From Patella vulgata (taxonomy: Eukaryota > Mollusca > Gastropoda > Patellidae): a stretch of 64,000 bases of DNA. The stretch is taken from positions 32,067,062 to 32,131,061 of the forward strand of contig NC_065885.2 of assembly GCF_932274485.2 (NCBI RefSeq), written 5' to 3'. How positions within the stretch are numbered: position 1 is the first letter of the stretch; each line of letters opens with the position of its first letter. A model generated the notes under the pieces. The model was not told the DNA's origin. It saw only the letters and a list, made by a program, of their open reading frames with translations, and did not search any database. Below are positions 35,653 through 47,640 of this stretch, piece after piece. A program made the position numbers and the translations under genes.

Positions 35653-35924
35653 AGGCTCAATACCACTCTTGTTGTAACTGAATAATATGTCCTAATCTTT
35701 ATTCTGGTCAACAAATTGTACTATTTTACAATATTCCAATTAATTGATGATACAAATTTCATCTTAACACACCTAATTTAAAAAATTGGACAAATTTAAC
35801 TAAATGATTTGAAAAGCTTTTTAAATGTGACTTGAATTTAAAAATATTTTTGAACCCTTTGGACAAGTAAAATAGGATTTAATGGATAATTTACACAACA
35901 GGTAGCAAGAGTGTTATTGTCCCT
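35653..35924. mobile_element. TTAA MITE (Kolobok/T2-like), 272 bp, in unit 2
   Basis: This is the duplicate of the element at 35140-35414, with the same ends and TTAA flanks (35649-35652 and 35925-35928) and a 3-bp deletion. It arose by segmental duplication, not by a second insertion, since the flanking sequence is duplicated with it. Confidence 0.75.
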
Positions 35925-35959
35925 TTAAGTAACGTATAAGACTGAGAAACACACACCAC

Positions 35960-37170
35960 GCTTATGTCGACAACAATGTAAACCATGCGTAAAGAAATCC
36001 TCCGTAACATAGTCCATTCACGTCGTTTTTCTTTCATGGGATTACTGTTCTTACCATAACCCCGGAGTCAAACTTTATCCCTCACGCACAGATCACTGTG
36101 TCTAGGGAGAAGGGGTTCGCGTATACGAATCTGTTTCCTCATCAATATTCCCAATGAACATGTCATTGTAGTAAACTTAGATGTAGTCTCATCAACTGTC
36201 AAACGATCTCAGTCACTGAGATTGGGCTGTACAATCTATAAATATATATCCCGTGCAATGGCATTTCGTTACCGGAATATTCGAACGATTATGCATCAAA
36301 GTAATTGGAAAATATTCATAAGGTTTGTTTTTTTCCTCCAGGAATCTTGCAATTTGGCATTGATATTAAACATATGTATGGGGACGTGTGGTATGATTAT
36401 CTGTTACCTTGTGAACGAGTTGGATTTATATTCGACAGTTTTTCTACGACTTATTTCTCGCTATTTCCCTATCATTCTTTTCAACTCAAGTGTTATGTAT
36501 CATATCTTTTGTTTGACCTACATATATTATGTGTTGTGTATCACATTTTTTTAAAGACTGTTATTAAAAGGTATTATTTTAATATACAATTTACCATTCC
36601 ATTTTTGATAGGATTTACTTTTAAGTATGTTGTGAGTTAGATGCAAATTGTTGTTTTGACCTATATAATTACCTCCCTTTTTTTAAAAAAAAAACCCAAA
36701 AAACAAAACAACTTTTCCTGAAATTGATATTAAATGTATCTAGTTTGGGCCAGTACAGATAAACTTTGTTCTGTAAACAAGTGTTTCATGTCGTTTTCAT
36801 TATACACATGTTTTAGGGTTTATACATATTATATTATTATTACTTTTAGTTTGTATATATTAAAAGAGTTTGTATATTTTTGGAACCTTGTAGGGTAATA
36901 TTTGAAGACCGATAAATCGATTATTCTGTTCATTTCTGTACGTTTAACTTATCACACGTGGAATCGTAACAGAAGCTTTGTATCTTGCTCTTCGGGTTTA
37001 CAAGTTTTAGTATGCACCCTTATGTTTGACAAGTTTTTCTTGGCAAATAACATCCATACACCGAAATGGAAATACATGACTTAATAGCGCAATGAGTCGA
37101 TAACTACTAATAGTATACTTTCCTCCGAATTATCGTCTTACGTATAGATGCAAGTTTTGTAGGCAGAATG
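35960..37170. other. No supported gene
   Basis: A polypyrimidine-AG at 36327-36342 is followed by an open stretch to about 36640 in two overlapping frames, but neither translation resembles a known protein and the composition is very AT-rich, so it is not called as an exon. Confidence 0.35.
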
Positions 37171-37176
37171 TTTCCA

Positions 37177-37455
37177 CCTTGAGGGGTTGAATGGCCGAAT
37201 GGTTACACGTGCGTACTGTATCATACGGCCTGTCATTGTGTCAACTGGCGGGGTTTCAATTCCCCGGTTGTACGTGACAAGGGGAAGGGTCACCTGTCCA
37301 ACCTCGTGGGTTTTCTCCGGGTCCTCCGGTTTCCTCCCACTGCTAAAGACCCCTACGCGCAAGCGAATTATTGAAATAAAATTGAACCATATGTTAGTCC
37401 CGAAATGACTTAGTTTGTGTCGAGTGGACGTTAAACCCCATTTCTCTCTCTCTCT
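37177..37455 (+). repeat. SINE-1, best-preserved full-length copy
   Basis: The A-box region TTGAATGGCCGAATGGTTAC and B-box region GGGTTTCAATTCCCCGGTTG are both clear. They are followed by the core CCAACCTCGTGGGTTTTCTC, CCCCTACGCGCAAGCGAATT, ATTGAACCATATGTTAGTCC, GAAATGACTTAGTTTG, GTCGAGTGGACGTTAAACCC and a (TC)n tail. It serves as the reference for the family. Confidence 0.85.
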
Positions 37456-37485
37456 CCACAGTGAGGAGTCCTAGGCAAAACAGGG

Positions 37486-37745
37486 GGGTTGGAAGGCTGA
37501 ATGGTTAGCACGTGCGTGCTGTATCATAAAGTCTGTCATTGAGTCAATTGACGTGGTTTCGAATCGCCGGTTGAACGTGACAAGGAGTAGGGTCACATGT
37601 CCAACCTCGTGGGTTTTCTCCGGGTTCCCGGTTTCCTCCCACAGCTAAAGACCCCTACGCGCAAGCGAATTATTGAAATAAACCATGTGTTGGTCCCGAA
37701 ATGACCTTGTTTGTGTCGAGTGGACGTTAAACCCCATTTCTCTCT
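37486..37745 (+). repeat. SINE-1, second head-to-tail copy
   Basis: The order of blocks is the same as in the preceding copy, with the A-box region GGAAGGCTGAATGGTTAGCA. It lacks a short segment around the AAATTGAACC block. The two copies are separated by about 30 bp, so they are a tandem pair or two independent insertions at one site. Confidence 0.85.
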
Positions 37746-37749
37746 CTGC

Positions 37750-38275
37750 TTAGGGTAAGCAAAGATAAGCAATTTGATTGGTTAATGCTTTGATATCACC
37801 CTCAGATGACATCACAGTAGGTTTACATAACTCTGAAATAAAAAACGACACACATTCTTTATTTTAACATTAAATTCATTTTTTTTGTAAAATGTTGTCA
37901 AACGATACGGACGATGAACTTTGCCAGACCCACGTTACCTAGTTTCTTCATCTGACCACCAAGAACGTGGCGAAAACTCTCAAATTCTGAATTGTGTAGG
38001 ATATCCACGTCAGTTTTATTCGCAATCCGTAAATATAAAACTATCACCATAACTAAATACGGAAATTCGGTGGTCAATATTCATCTGTTTTTCTTCTCTT
38101 TTTTTTTTGCTTACTATCAAGACAAATCTAGACATCCAAAAAGTAAGGTCTTATACACTCATATCTTCCAGTGCACATAGGAATTTTCGCTCTGTGTAAG
38201 ATATTTATGGTCACGGCATCGTTGGCACATTCACTGACGTATTTTTGCCACTCGAAATTGAAAAGCGTTTATCGG
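37750..38275. other. No recognisable gene
   Basis: No shared repeat or protein was recognised. Confidence 0.4.
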
Positions 38276-38278
38276 TTT

Positions 38279-38545
38279 TATACGCCCACATTGAAATGTG
38301 GTCGTATATTGTCGTCGCTACCGTCCGTTCGGCGTCCATAATTGCTTGCGGACGCTTTGGAGAATAAAGTTAATATCCGATTGTCTTTAAAGTTATACAT
38401 AGTGTTTACGGTTACGAGACGAAGAAGCCTATTTTGACTATTTCTGATGATCACTGCCTGAGTTATGGCCCTTAATCACTAAAAAATCTTGTGGACGCTC
38501 TCAAGGCTAAAGTTAATATCCGATTGACGATATTTGCATAGTTGT
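38279..38545 (+). repeat. End fragment of the hairpin-terminated repeat family H
   Basis: It opens with the palindrome TATACGCCCACAT, loop TGAA, ATGTGGTCGTATA (38279-38308), then TTGTCGTCGCTACCGTCCGT and two occurrences of AAAGTTAATATCCGATTG (about 38367 and 38510). These match the reverse complement of the right end at 41214-41243 and its neighbouring sequence, so this is the same family in the opposite orientation. Confidence 0.7.
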
Positions 38546-38549
38546 TCGC

Positions 38550-39385
38550 GACATTTTAACAGACTCAAGTGTTTCAGACAAAGTAACAGTTGGGACACTT
38601 TCCTCTTACTATTACACTTTTCTCTTTCTTATTTTTCTTTTACTTTCCTATGCTGCCATAACCGGCACCATAAGGCACTAGATCAGTAAGGTCACTCTGA
38701 GGATAACATGTGTTTACCCATACCAGAAACAAACACACCCACACATAAAAGTTTTTTAATAAAAGGGTGACTTGTGAGGCTGCGAAAGACTGAGAAGATA
38801 TGTTGCCGAAAGCTAAAAAAAATCTCGTCACCGAGATCAACCTTTAGTTTAGGAAAACCGTGTCTTGCGACAATAAAAAAAACCCAAAACAAAACAAAAA
38901 ACATACTAGCTCTTGTGTGCAATTACTGTATAGCTAAAAGTGCATATTCTACAACCGTGTAAATTATGTTGCTCACTTTTTGCAATAATTTGGGTAATAT
39001 TAACTAAAACACTCTTGTCGGTGATTAGTACTAGAAGGGCCAATTAATTTTGAATATTATTAACACAGAGCCATGGTGGAGCAGCTAAATATAGTCGACG
39101 TACATGCTTCTTTTTCGACATTAACATGATGATGATCGCATTTTAATTCTTAAAAGAGGATACAATTTTAGCATCTATTCTAGTCCAATCAACTTCAAAT
39201 GAACGTCAATGGGATATCAATTAGACGCCGAATGGAAATTTATGTTTCAAAAATCGATGTTAAGTTGATAGTTATCCATAGTTTCAAGTTGTATTTGGCC
39301 AGTTCATTTTACAAAACGATTTATCAGAACAAAAATATAGGAAACATTAACCCTATACACTCTATTATAGTATATACTATAAATT
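38550..39385. other. No recognisable gene
   Basis: No shared repeat or protein was recognised. Confidence 0.35.
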
Positions 39386-39389
39386 GCCT

Positions 39390-39545
39390 AAATCTACATT
39401 ATGCAAGAGCTAAATCTGCCTATTGCAGGTATTTCTTTAGGCCTGAAATGTTATCTAAATGTCATCGCTAGCCTGCGACATTTACTGGATTGGAATCCGA
39501 TTTACTGCTCAACGCTCATTGATGATTAAATCAACCAGCGGCTGC
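39390..39545 (-). repeat. R1 copy 3, 3' half
   Basis: Reversed, it contains the R1 end blocks AACATTTCAGGCCTAAAGAA and TTAGCTCTTGCATAATGTAG. It breaks off at the start of the family H array, and the missing 5' half lies beyond that array. Confidence 0.65.
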
Positions 39546-41243
39546 CAGAGATGGATAGAGAACAAGCTAAAAAGAAAGTGATTTTTCCAACAATCAAGGG
39601 CCATAATTCAGGAAATTACAATTCGATATGCGCAAATATCGAAAGGAACCGAGATCTTTGGGTTATAAACTTACATTTCAAGTTTCAACAAAATCGGATA
39701 AAAATTGGGACCTCTATGGGATCCACAACCTTGATATACCATATTTTTACGCTATTTGAGAATGAAGGGCGGCCATTTTGTCTGTCAGTTTTCTGCCAAT
39801 TTTCACGAAATTCGAACTCAATCGTCCTTAGGGTGTAACGATAAAAATTATGACCTCTATAGGGTCCACAAGCTAAAAACCCGATTTTTCGTACAATCAG
39901 GGGCCATAATTCAGGAAGTTACGGTCCGATATGTGCGAATATCGAAAGGAACCGAGATCTTTGGGTTATAACTTACATTTCAAGTTTCAACAAAATCGGA
40001 TAAAAATTGTGAACTCTATAGAGTTCACAACTTAGATATACCATATTTTTACGCTATTTGAGAACGAAGGGCGGCCACTTTTCAAGAAATTCGAACTCAG
40101 CGATCCTTAGGTGTAACGGTGATATAATAATACGTTTTTTTAAATCTGATAAAATTTATGACATCTATAGGGTCCACAAGCTAAAAACGCGATTTTTCGT
40201 ACAATCAGGGGCCATAATTCAGTAAGTTACAGTCCGATATGCGCGAATATCGAAAGGAACCACAATCTTTGGGTTATAAACTTACATTTCAAGTTTCAAC
40301 AAAATAGGATAAAAATTGTGACCTCTATAGGGTCCACTTGATATACCATATTTTTACACTATTTGATAACGAACGGCGGCCATTTTGTCTGTCAGTTTTA
40401 GGCCGATTTTCACGAATTTCGAACTCAGCCGTCCTTAGGGTGGAACGGTGATATAATAATAGGTTTTTTTTTTAAATTGGATAAAAAATATTACCTCTAT
40501 AGGGTCCACAAGCTAAAAAAAGCGATTTTTCGTACAATCAGGGGCCATAATTCAGGAAGTTACGGTCCGATATGCGCGAATATCGACAGGAACCGAGATC
40601 TTTGGGTTATCAACTTACATTTCAAGTGTCAACAAAATCGGATAAAAATTGTGACCTGTATAGGGTCCACAACCTTGATATACCATATTTTTACGCTATT
40701 TGATAACGAACGGCGGCCATTTTGTCTGTCAGTTTTGGGCCGATTTTCACGAAATTCGAACTCAGTCGACCTTAGGGTTTAACGGTAGTATAATAATACG
40801 TTTGTTTAAATCGGATAAAAATTATGACCTCTATAGGGTCCACAAGCTAAAACGCGATTTTTCGTACAATCAGGGGTCATAATTCAGGAAGTTACGTTCC
40901 GATATGCGCGAATATCGAAAGGAACCGAGATCTTTTGGTTATAAGCATATGTTTCAAGTTTAAACCAAATCGGATAAAAATTGTGACCTCTACAGTGTTC
41001 ACAAGCTAAAAACGTGATTTTTGGTACAATCAGCTAGGGCCATAATTCATAAAGTTACAGTCCGATACATGTCAATATCGAAAGGAACCGAGATCTTAGA
41101 GTGATAAACCTATATTTAAAGTTTCATTGAATTCGGATAAAAATTGTGACCTGTAGACTGTTCACATGTTCACAAACAATTGTGGACGGACGGACGGACA
41201 GGGGCGACCACAATATACGTCCACATGAAAATGTGGGCGTATA
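39546..41243 (-). repeat. Family H tandem-array element with a hairpin terminus
   Basis: About six imperfect units are anchored on GGCCATAATTCAGGAAGTTA (near 39600, 39902, 40209, 40544, 40874 and 41038; spacings roughly 300-335 bp, the last about 165). Each unit carries ATCGAAAGGAACCGAGATCT, TTTCAACAAAATCGGATAAA and CTATAGGGTCCACAAGCTAA. The array ends in GGACGGACGGACAGGGGCGA and a palindrome (41214-41243: TATACGTCCACAT, loop GAAA, ATGTGGGCGTATA). Similar frames recur because the units do; they are not genes. Class unknown. Confidence 0.75.
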
Positions 41244-41244
41244 A

Positions 41245-41425
41245 AAAGTGGATAATCGAGACTATGTTTTTATCGTACCGACTTTAGTAATGATTATCGA
41301 GGCTAGGCCTAAAATTCAATTCTAATTTCTCGGTTCAAATTCCCTTACATTATCTAGTTTTTAACTATTATAATAGAGAACTGACAGCTATTTATCTTAT
41401 CTCCCATAATGTATCTTTAAGTCAA
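41245..41425 (-). repeat. R1 copy 3, 5' half
   Basis: Reversed, it contains ACATTATGGGAGATAAGATA, AACTATTATAATAGAGAACT (plus strand), CCTCGATAATCATTACTAAA and TAGTCTCGATTATCC, matching R1 copy 2 up to the point where the family H array starts. Confidence 0.65.
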
Positions 41426-41599
41426 GGATTATATCCAAAGCATTTATATAGCCTACATAATAGTTAATCTACCATCCCTCTTAATAATTATCCATAAACA
41501 TTACCTCGTTGTAGGAAATGACGTTTGGTAAAAGCGATTATATAAGTCTTACAAATCGAGCCGATATTATAAAATGAAAATGATATGGGGATTAAAGTC

Positions 41600-41860
41600 A
41601 TACATTTCAGAAACCGACTACGCCAATGACGACGGACATACGCCACAAAGTGTGGTGTGAGGGTAAGTTTGCCCGTACAGCGGCACTGCAGCCTACTATT
41701 TTCGATTCCAGCTATCAAAGCTTATTTTAAGTGCACGCTAATATGTACACGGGATCTAGTTTATTTTTATCCTATCCGAACGACTAGACACTGTTCCTTG
41801 TCAGGCCCTCCGTCCTGCACCACTGGCATTGGTAACCCACGCCGGAAAATCCCAAGTAGA
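41600..41860 (-). repeat. SINE-2 copy, partial
   Basis: The plus strand shows CCGTACAGCGGCACTGCAGC, GTGCACGCTAATATGTACAC, GGGATCTAG, CAGGCCCTCCGTCCTGCACC and CGCCGGAAAATCCC, the body of SINE-2 reversed. Both the tRNA-like head and the extreme 3' end are lost. Confidence 0.7.
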
Positions 41861-42261
41861 TATTATAAATTCATGTTAAAGCCGCTGATCGCAATTTGCA
41901 TTTTTTGGGAAAAAATAAATCCAGATTGATTATTTAACATTCAATGAAGGAAACAAAATCTAAATACGAACGGTATACAACCCCACTGCTTGGTCTCAAT
42001 CGAATTAAAAAGAATTTCACCAAATGATTTTAGCGAAGATTTTAGGAGGCGCTCGCTTGTCTGTCTGAGATTTCCACTGTGAGCCCTATGCATGTTTTTG
42101 AGCAAGACGTTGCCATATATTACCCTACCTGCGGTAGAACGTGTACTCCCCAATGGACATTTTGGAAAAAAGTTAAGAGCCGGTCAAAGAAACTAGAATT
42201 AACAATAGAGTCATTTGGGAAATCACTGATAATCTGTGGTCATATAAACGCGGCAATACTA

Positions 42262-42395
42262 TATACCGTAAAACACAGGAAAACACCGGAAAACAACCGG
42301 AAAACACCATTTTATACTGAATACCGGAAAACACCGGAAAAACACTAAATACCGGAAAACATCCTTAATACCGGAAAACACCCTAAATAGGTAAC
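42262..42395 (+). repeat. Minisatellite of ACCGGAAAACAC units
   Basis: ACCGGAAAACACC-like words recur about eight times with spacers such as CTAAAT and TTTATACTGA. The reverse-complement motif occurs in the array at 56828-56950. Confidence 0.7.
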
Positions 42396-42399
42396 CCGG

Positions 42400-44640
42400 A
42401 GCCTGGTCCTCTGTGTGCGGTTTCGGACCAAGTGAGCGCCGATGAAGGAAGGTCAAGGTCATTATGATGCTATGGTGGATCCGTAACGCCCGAGCTGTGA
42501 GTTGTGACTGTGAGGTCCGTCAGACATTTGAAAAGTCTGAAATGGTTCTTCAAATCTTTTATACTGGACACTTATAATAATATTTATCTACATACATTTA
42601 CATGACCGCGGCTAACCGACCAGTACCTAATGCTAGACTAACGTATCAAGTACAGTCATATAATTATATGGAATTACTTCTAATCACTTGACATCGACAA
42701 GCATTGATGTAATAATTTACAATATAAGAAATAAAGCAATGGTAAATAAAACAATTAACTGATCAATCATACGATTGGCATGTTCACTAGACAGGCCATA
42801 TTGACCATTGACAGTTACTTTTTATTTATAACAGTTTAATAAACAATAGGGGATTATAATAAATTAACATGTAATTGGCATCTCATTCTTGGCTAGTTAC
42901 CTTTTAATAGCATACACACAATTAATGTTTTGAAGGGATATAATAGTTATTGTCCCGAAATTTTAAATTAATTCAATTTTAAGACTTTTTATACTTTTAA
43001 AATTCATAATGTATTATTTTAAATATTTAAGATTTATGTTATAACATATAACTACTATAGCGTGCACGGTTATAGAGTCCTTAACATTATAAGTTTTAAT
43101 CCGTCGTCTAATAATAATGTAATATAGACATTGGTCTTCGAGATTTTAGTCACAGTAAGTCGGGGATCTGGAGTATGGCTATTACCATATTATAGTTTGC
43201 TCGTTAGATGATAATCTATCATACAGAATGAAAACAATGGCTATATAATATCGATTTCATTGATTGGTCAACGACTTGTGATCCGCTAAGACCACAGAAT
43301 AGCTAGTTTTCATGACTGGATGAGAATTTTATCACCTTATTATAAACATTAATTTAACGCTATCTAATGACAGTAGACCATAATTCACTAGTCTGAGATA
43401 TACTTAACGTTTAAGTATCAATATGGATGGTTAAATCAACGGTGGTTATTAAGACCTTTTAATTCATGTCCGTCCGTATATAATAGACCTGAAGTTGATA
43501 CATATTATACAATTATAGTTGGGATACATAAACAGAAGACGCCACACAGATTCAACAGTAAAGACATTCGCGCATATATTGTACATTAAAAATGCATTTT
43601 GTAATAAATCATTTGATTACGTATTGAGAAGGTATAAAAATGGTGGCATTTTGCTCGTATATTAGAAAACTAATCTTTGTTGGGTTCCAATAAGGTGAAA
43701 CAACTAATACAGAGAGTTCGGAGGACGCTCGTTGTAACTATGCTGTGATTCTATATATACAATTTTTATTCTATGTTAAATTTTTAGATTGAATTGAATT
43801 CCGAAAAGAGATCAACGGCAAAACGAAAAGAATCAAAATCAAGCATTCTATACAGCTGCGTCGGCAGTTTGCTTCCTTTATGAAGCATCTTATTTGCTTT
43901 CGTTGATCGGATTAATCTTCGGGTGAAATAGGGATAATATAAAAGCCATAGCTGTGACAGACTATGTCATTGTAGGTGAAATTTATGACTAGATTCCATT
44001 TACTCGTGTACAAGATGTTTATAAAATGACAGCCCTGGCTTAACATACATCATCTGCTGAATTAGTTTTTGATGTCTTCTTAACACGTGTGATGAATTCT
44101 CAAGTATTACATCTAACATACTACAATCACGTACATTTACAACACGTTCGTGTACTAGCAATTTGATGGACAATATTTCATTTTCAGATAAATTCTATCA
44201 ATCTTGTTGCAGTTAAAATTTCTAATTTGATGATAACTTTAGTCTTCCTTCCATATGACCATGGAATTCTTTGATCAATCCAAGACAGACAAACCCATTC
44301 GATTGCACTGCATCAGATAAGTTTATATGAGTCACATTCCCTCGAGTAATTTGCATTTTTTGTGCGTTTTACATTTTGTCAGACACATTATTTATTTTAT
44401 TATATCCAAATTGCTGTTCTGAAAAAAAAACCCCAAAAAAAACACCTAATAAATGAATGTCAAATCCGTATAATGATAGCTTGTAATAAAAATATAAATG
44501 TAAAAGTTCAAAATCCCAGATCGCCATTACCCGTATCACCAAGCCTAAAATAAAACACCAGTATTTGGAATTTCCAATATGAATCATGATGTCTGTAGAA
44601 AAGGAAGTGTAAAATAGTTTAGTTCAACGTTCTTTTACTT
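42400..44640. other. AT-rich stretch without a recognisable gene
   Basis: No shared repeat or protein was recognised. A GC-richer patch at 42395-42530 follows the minisatellite and may be part of the same repeat. Confidence 0.35.
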
Positions 44641-44650
44641 TTGTTTACTT

Positions 44651-44840
44651 TTATTTAGTTTCAGCTACATGTTTTAAAACCATTTAAATGCCATTTTCCT
44701 CCCACATGTCTGAAATATGTGATAATATACTCGTCCTTTCACTTGTGTTTACCTTTATTTAGTTTTGGCTACATGTTTTAAGACCATTTAAATGCCATTT
44801 TTTCCTCAAATTTCTGAAATATGTGATAATATACAATTAC
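44651..44840 (+). repeat. Tandem duplication, about 104-bp unit
   Basis: Both units contain TTATTTAGTTT, GCTACATGTTTTAA, CCATTTAAATGCCATTTT and CTGAAATATGTGATAATATA. Several substitutions separate them. Confidence 0.85.
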
Positions 44841-44844
44841 TAAT

Positions 44845-46980
44845 GGTACATCTGTATGGAAATACTTATAAGCGTAATTTATTTTAATATTGTTGTTATT
44901 TATGGCAATTTTATTACCATTATTAATGGTATGTTGGTTTTAATTGAAGCTAATTTACAACCGAAGCTGGCGTCAAAAACATAAAAAGTTTTTGTATGTA
45001 ATTTTGATATTGTGGACAATCATGTCCATATATCTTGTAATAAGATGATAATGGTGGTGTGATCACGTTTGTCTGCTAAATTAAACAGTTATGATGCGTT
45101 AATTTCCCAGATTCGCGGTGCAATGCATTAGCTTTGCCACGGTTCGTATCTAAAATTGTTCAAAATTCATATTTTCTTTTTCTAATCGCGTAAAACGCAA
45201 CGTTTTGTGATAACACATTATTAATTAATTAAGCGTGTACTAGTTTCCGCCCATGGCATTCCGATTTGGTATGTGCTGTAATACGATTGAAAACAATGGT
45301 GCCGTAAAGCAAAAACGATAAGTCTACTAAAACCAGATTGCCTCTGTCATGGAAAAAATAAATATAGATACATGCACGTATGCACATGAAATCTCCGTCC
45401 ACGAAATAGCCCTAAATAAATAAATAAACAAATAAATAAATACATATGCCGTCTCTGTTCTTGACTTGTGTATTAATATAAATTATGCTGAATTTAATTG
45501 GGATTGGAAGATGTAGATCATCATTCGCGTAAAGGAAACCTAGTCATTTACAGGAACTTTGAGAATTATTTTCTTCTAGAATATCTCTTTATTTCATATA
45601 AACTGTGTGTGTGAGAAAGGGAGATAGACTGTGAATGATACTAAGTAATCTCGTTATTGTAGCCGGTAGCCACTGTTGGACACTCATTTATTAAAAGTAC
45701 AACATTAACTATTTATCTGGGTTATTGTCGTTAGTGTTAGAATAAGCTACAGCCCCCCCCCCCCCACCAGAAAACAGCATTACGACAAAAGTTATTTGTC
45801 ACGAACAGACATATGAAGCGGGTTAACGATGCTTATAAATTTTCATCCCATATTTCATCTTCTGAACTGTTCTTAAGAAATCCATTTAGGATTATTTCAA
45901 TTTTGCAATGGATGACAAAACTAACATTAAATAAATAATTACATGTTTGAAATTACGTACACAGATAGTGATGACCAATTTGTAATAGAAATTAATAACC
46001 GTTGTTTTATAATTGTTATATACTACCTTGTCGCCCCAGAAAACTATACCAAAACAAATGAGTTCAATCCATTTATAATTTGAATAATGGACCTGCAACG
46101 ATCGATAAATAAATGTATCTCGTGTAGTGTGTCGTACCCTGAATTTTGAATACCTGCACATCTTCTCAACCTACAACATGTTTTGGCTTTTATTCACGAC
46201 TCTCAAATTCTTGGTATAGAAAACTATCAAATTCAACCGACAGGTTCTTTGATAACCTTCAATTTATTTCAAATATTCGTCTGGTTTGTGAAAGTAAAGA
46301 GACAAGAAAATGGTCATTAGAGATAAATAATTGGTTTTCTCGCTATCCTTGTACTGGCATTTTAATGGATGATACTTGCTGTCTATAATATGAAATAGGT
46401 ATATAAATGAACGGTCCCATTTCCATCAGTTATACCATCGTATGGAAAACATTGATGGAACTGTATAATGCAATGGGGTCATCAAGAAGTGATCAACATC
46501 CTAAAAAGTCACCAGGATCAGATGGACAAATCTGTTTCATCATTTTATCTAAAATTGGTAAGCATACTGAAAATTGGAGATCTAGGTAGCTGATTTAGGC
46601 AACCTTTGCTAAAATGTAACGAGCAGTATTTTATCAACTGGTTTGATTTAACATATTTCTTTGTTTGCCGTGTTAGTGTTGCACTAGATCAAGATGTATG
46701 TGATCAGCTAACTCACCATGTGTCTAGCGAGAATAAACGGCTGTTATTATGCCTGTTAGATACTAAATCATACATTCAAATCAAAATTAGAATAGGTATA
46801 GAAATTATCTAAATATCCGACTGGTTCAAAATCATACTATAAGAATAATGCAGAGTAGAAATTAGATGAAGAGAGGCTCTACGCTATCACAATCATCTAC
46901 CTTCGCGACTAGAGGAAGATGAAATAACGAGTGTCTAAAACTACTTCTGCTTACTGTTACACTTTTGAGTATTCCGATTT
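44845..46980. other. AT-rich stretch without a recognisable gene
   Basis: It includes an (AAAT)n-like run at about 45413-45445 and a poly-C run near 45752. The frames at 46146-46590 are not recognised. Confidence 0.35.
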
Positions 46981-46984
46981 GATG

Positions 46985-47287
46985 GCACATGTGTGCCGCG
47001 AGATCTTCCTAGGTGTGACAGGAAATTTTGAACGACACACTAAGAAAATGCGAAAAACCACGTGATCCTAATTGTGTATTCACTGGTGTCAACTGATAAG
47101 TTCATAGCTGTGTCATTCTATGTGTCTGTGACTTATCTCTGCCTACGGTTGAATGACGTCTGAATTAACATGTTTTTATTTTGCAAAATTCAAATATTTT
47201 TTTTTATATATTTAGCCAGATATGTGCCATTATTTTTCCATGTTCCTAAGGTGTGCCGTTGCTAAAAAAAAAGGCTGAGAACCACTG
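46985..47287 (-). mobile_element. hAT-like transposon end
   Basis: The minus strand starts CAGTGGTTCTCAGCCTTTTT and soon has AACGGCACACCTTAGGAACA. This is the usual look of a hAT (Charlie-like) terminal region with its CAGTGGTTCTCA inverted repeat. The related words TGTGTGCCGCG and TAGGTGTGACAGG at 46990-47020 suggest further subterminal sequence. No partner end and no transposase were recognised, so only one side is supported. Confidence 0.5.
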
Positions 47288-47543
47288 GTCTAAACGCTGT
47301 AACAGACACACTTCACCAACTTGTACCTAGGTCAAATCGGTAAGTTAGAACTCAACCTTACAAAACACGGGAACTTGAATCGATCCAAACGGATTACTAC
47401 TCTCTTATCTGATGGTATGTCACTTGCCATTTTGTTTTGCAAATTTGATTGGGGTGGAAATAGCTTGTATCCTACATCAAATTGGTTAATGAAGGAATTG
47501 GATCATCCAGACTTTTACTAATGAAAGTTCCGGTCTCTGCAAG

Positions 47544-47640
47544 TTAAAGGACAATGTTGGTGACCACCAACGTTGCATATGTGATAGAACTGGTTAAACG
47601 AACATAACAAAGATTGAAGGAACCGGGAAATGACACAAAT
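47544..47640 (+). repeat. TTAAAGG-ended repeat fragment, copy 1
   Basis: TTAAAGGACAATGTTGGTGA and TGATAGAACTGGTTAAAC match TTAAAGGACAATATTGGTGC and TGATAGAGCTGGTTAAAC at 58161. The start is of the same kind as the TTAA MITEs at 35.1 kb, but no opposite end was found. Confidence 0.45.

Larger units (their letters stand above)
34931..35953 (+). repeat. Recent head-to-tail duplication, 513-bp unit
   Basis: Unit 1 is 34931-35443 and unit 2 is 35444-35953. The two are identical except for a 3-bp deletion in unit 2 (near 35886) and about one substitution that I noticed. Each unit contains a complete TTAA MITE. There is no coding potential. Confidence 0.95.

Noticed and set aside
36222-36640. Candidate exon after a polypyrimidine-AG
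   Set aside because: Two overlapping frames are open simply because the sequence is T-rich. Neither resembles a known protein, and no donor with a matching frame was convincing.
39551-40882. Series of similar 60-100-residue frames
   Set aside because: They are periodic translations of the family H tandem units, with different frames and stops, not a repeat protein gene.
38279-41243. Single 3-kb element bounded by the two hairpin ends
   Set aside because: R1 copy 3 is split so that one half lies inside and one half outside that interval. The array alone (about 39546-41243) is the insertion, and the 38279 end belongs to another copy.
46407-46589. LINE RT-like KKSPGSDG motif
   Set aside because: The short motif resembles the start of the RT palm in non-LTR elements, but nothing after it matches, so it is treated as chance.
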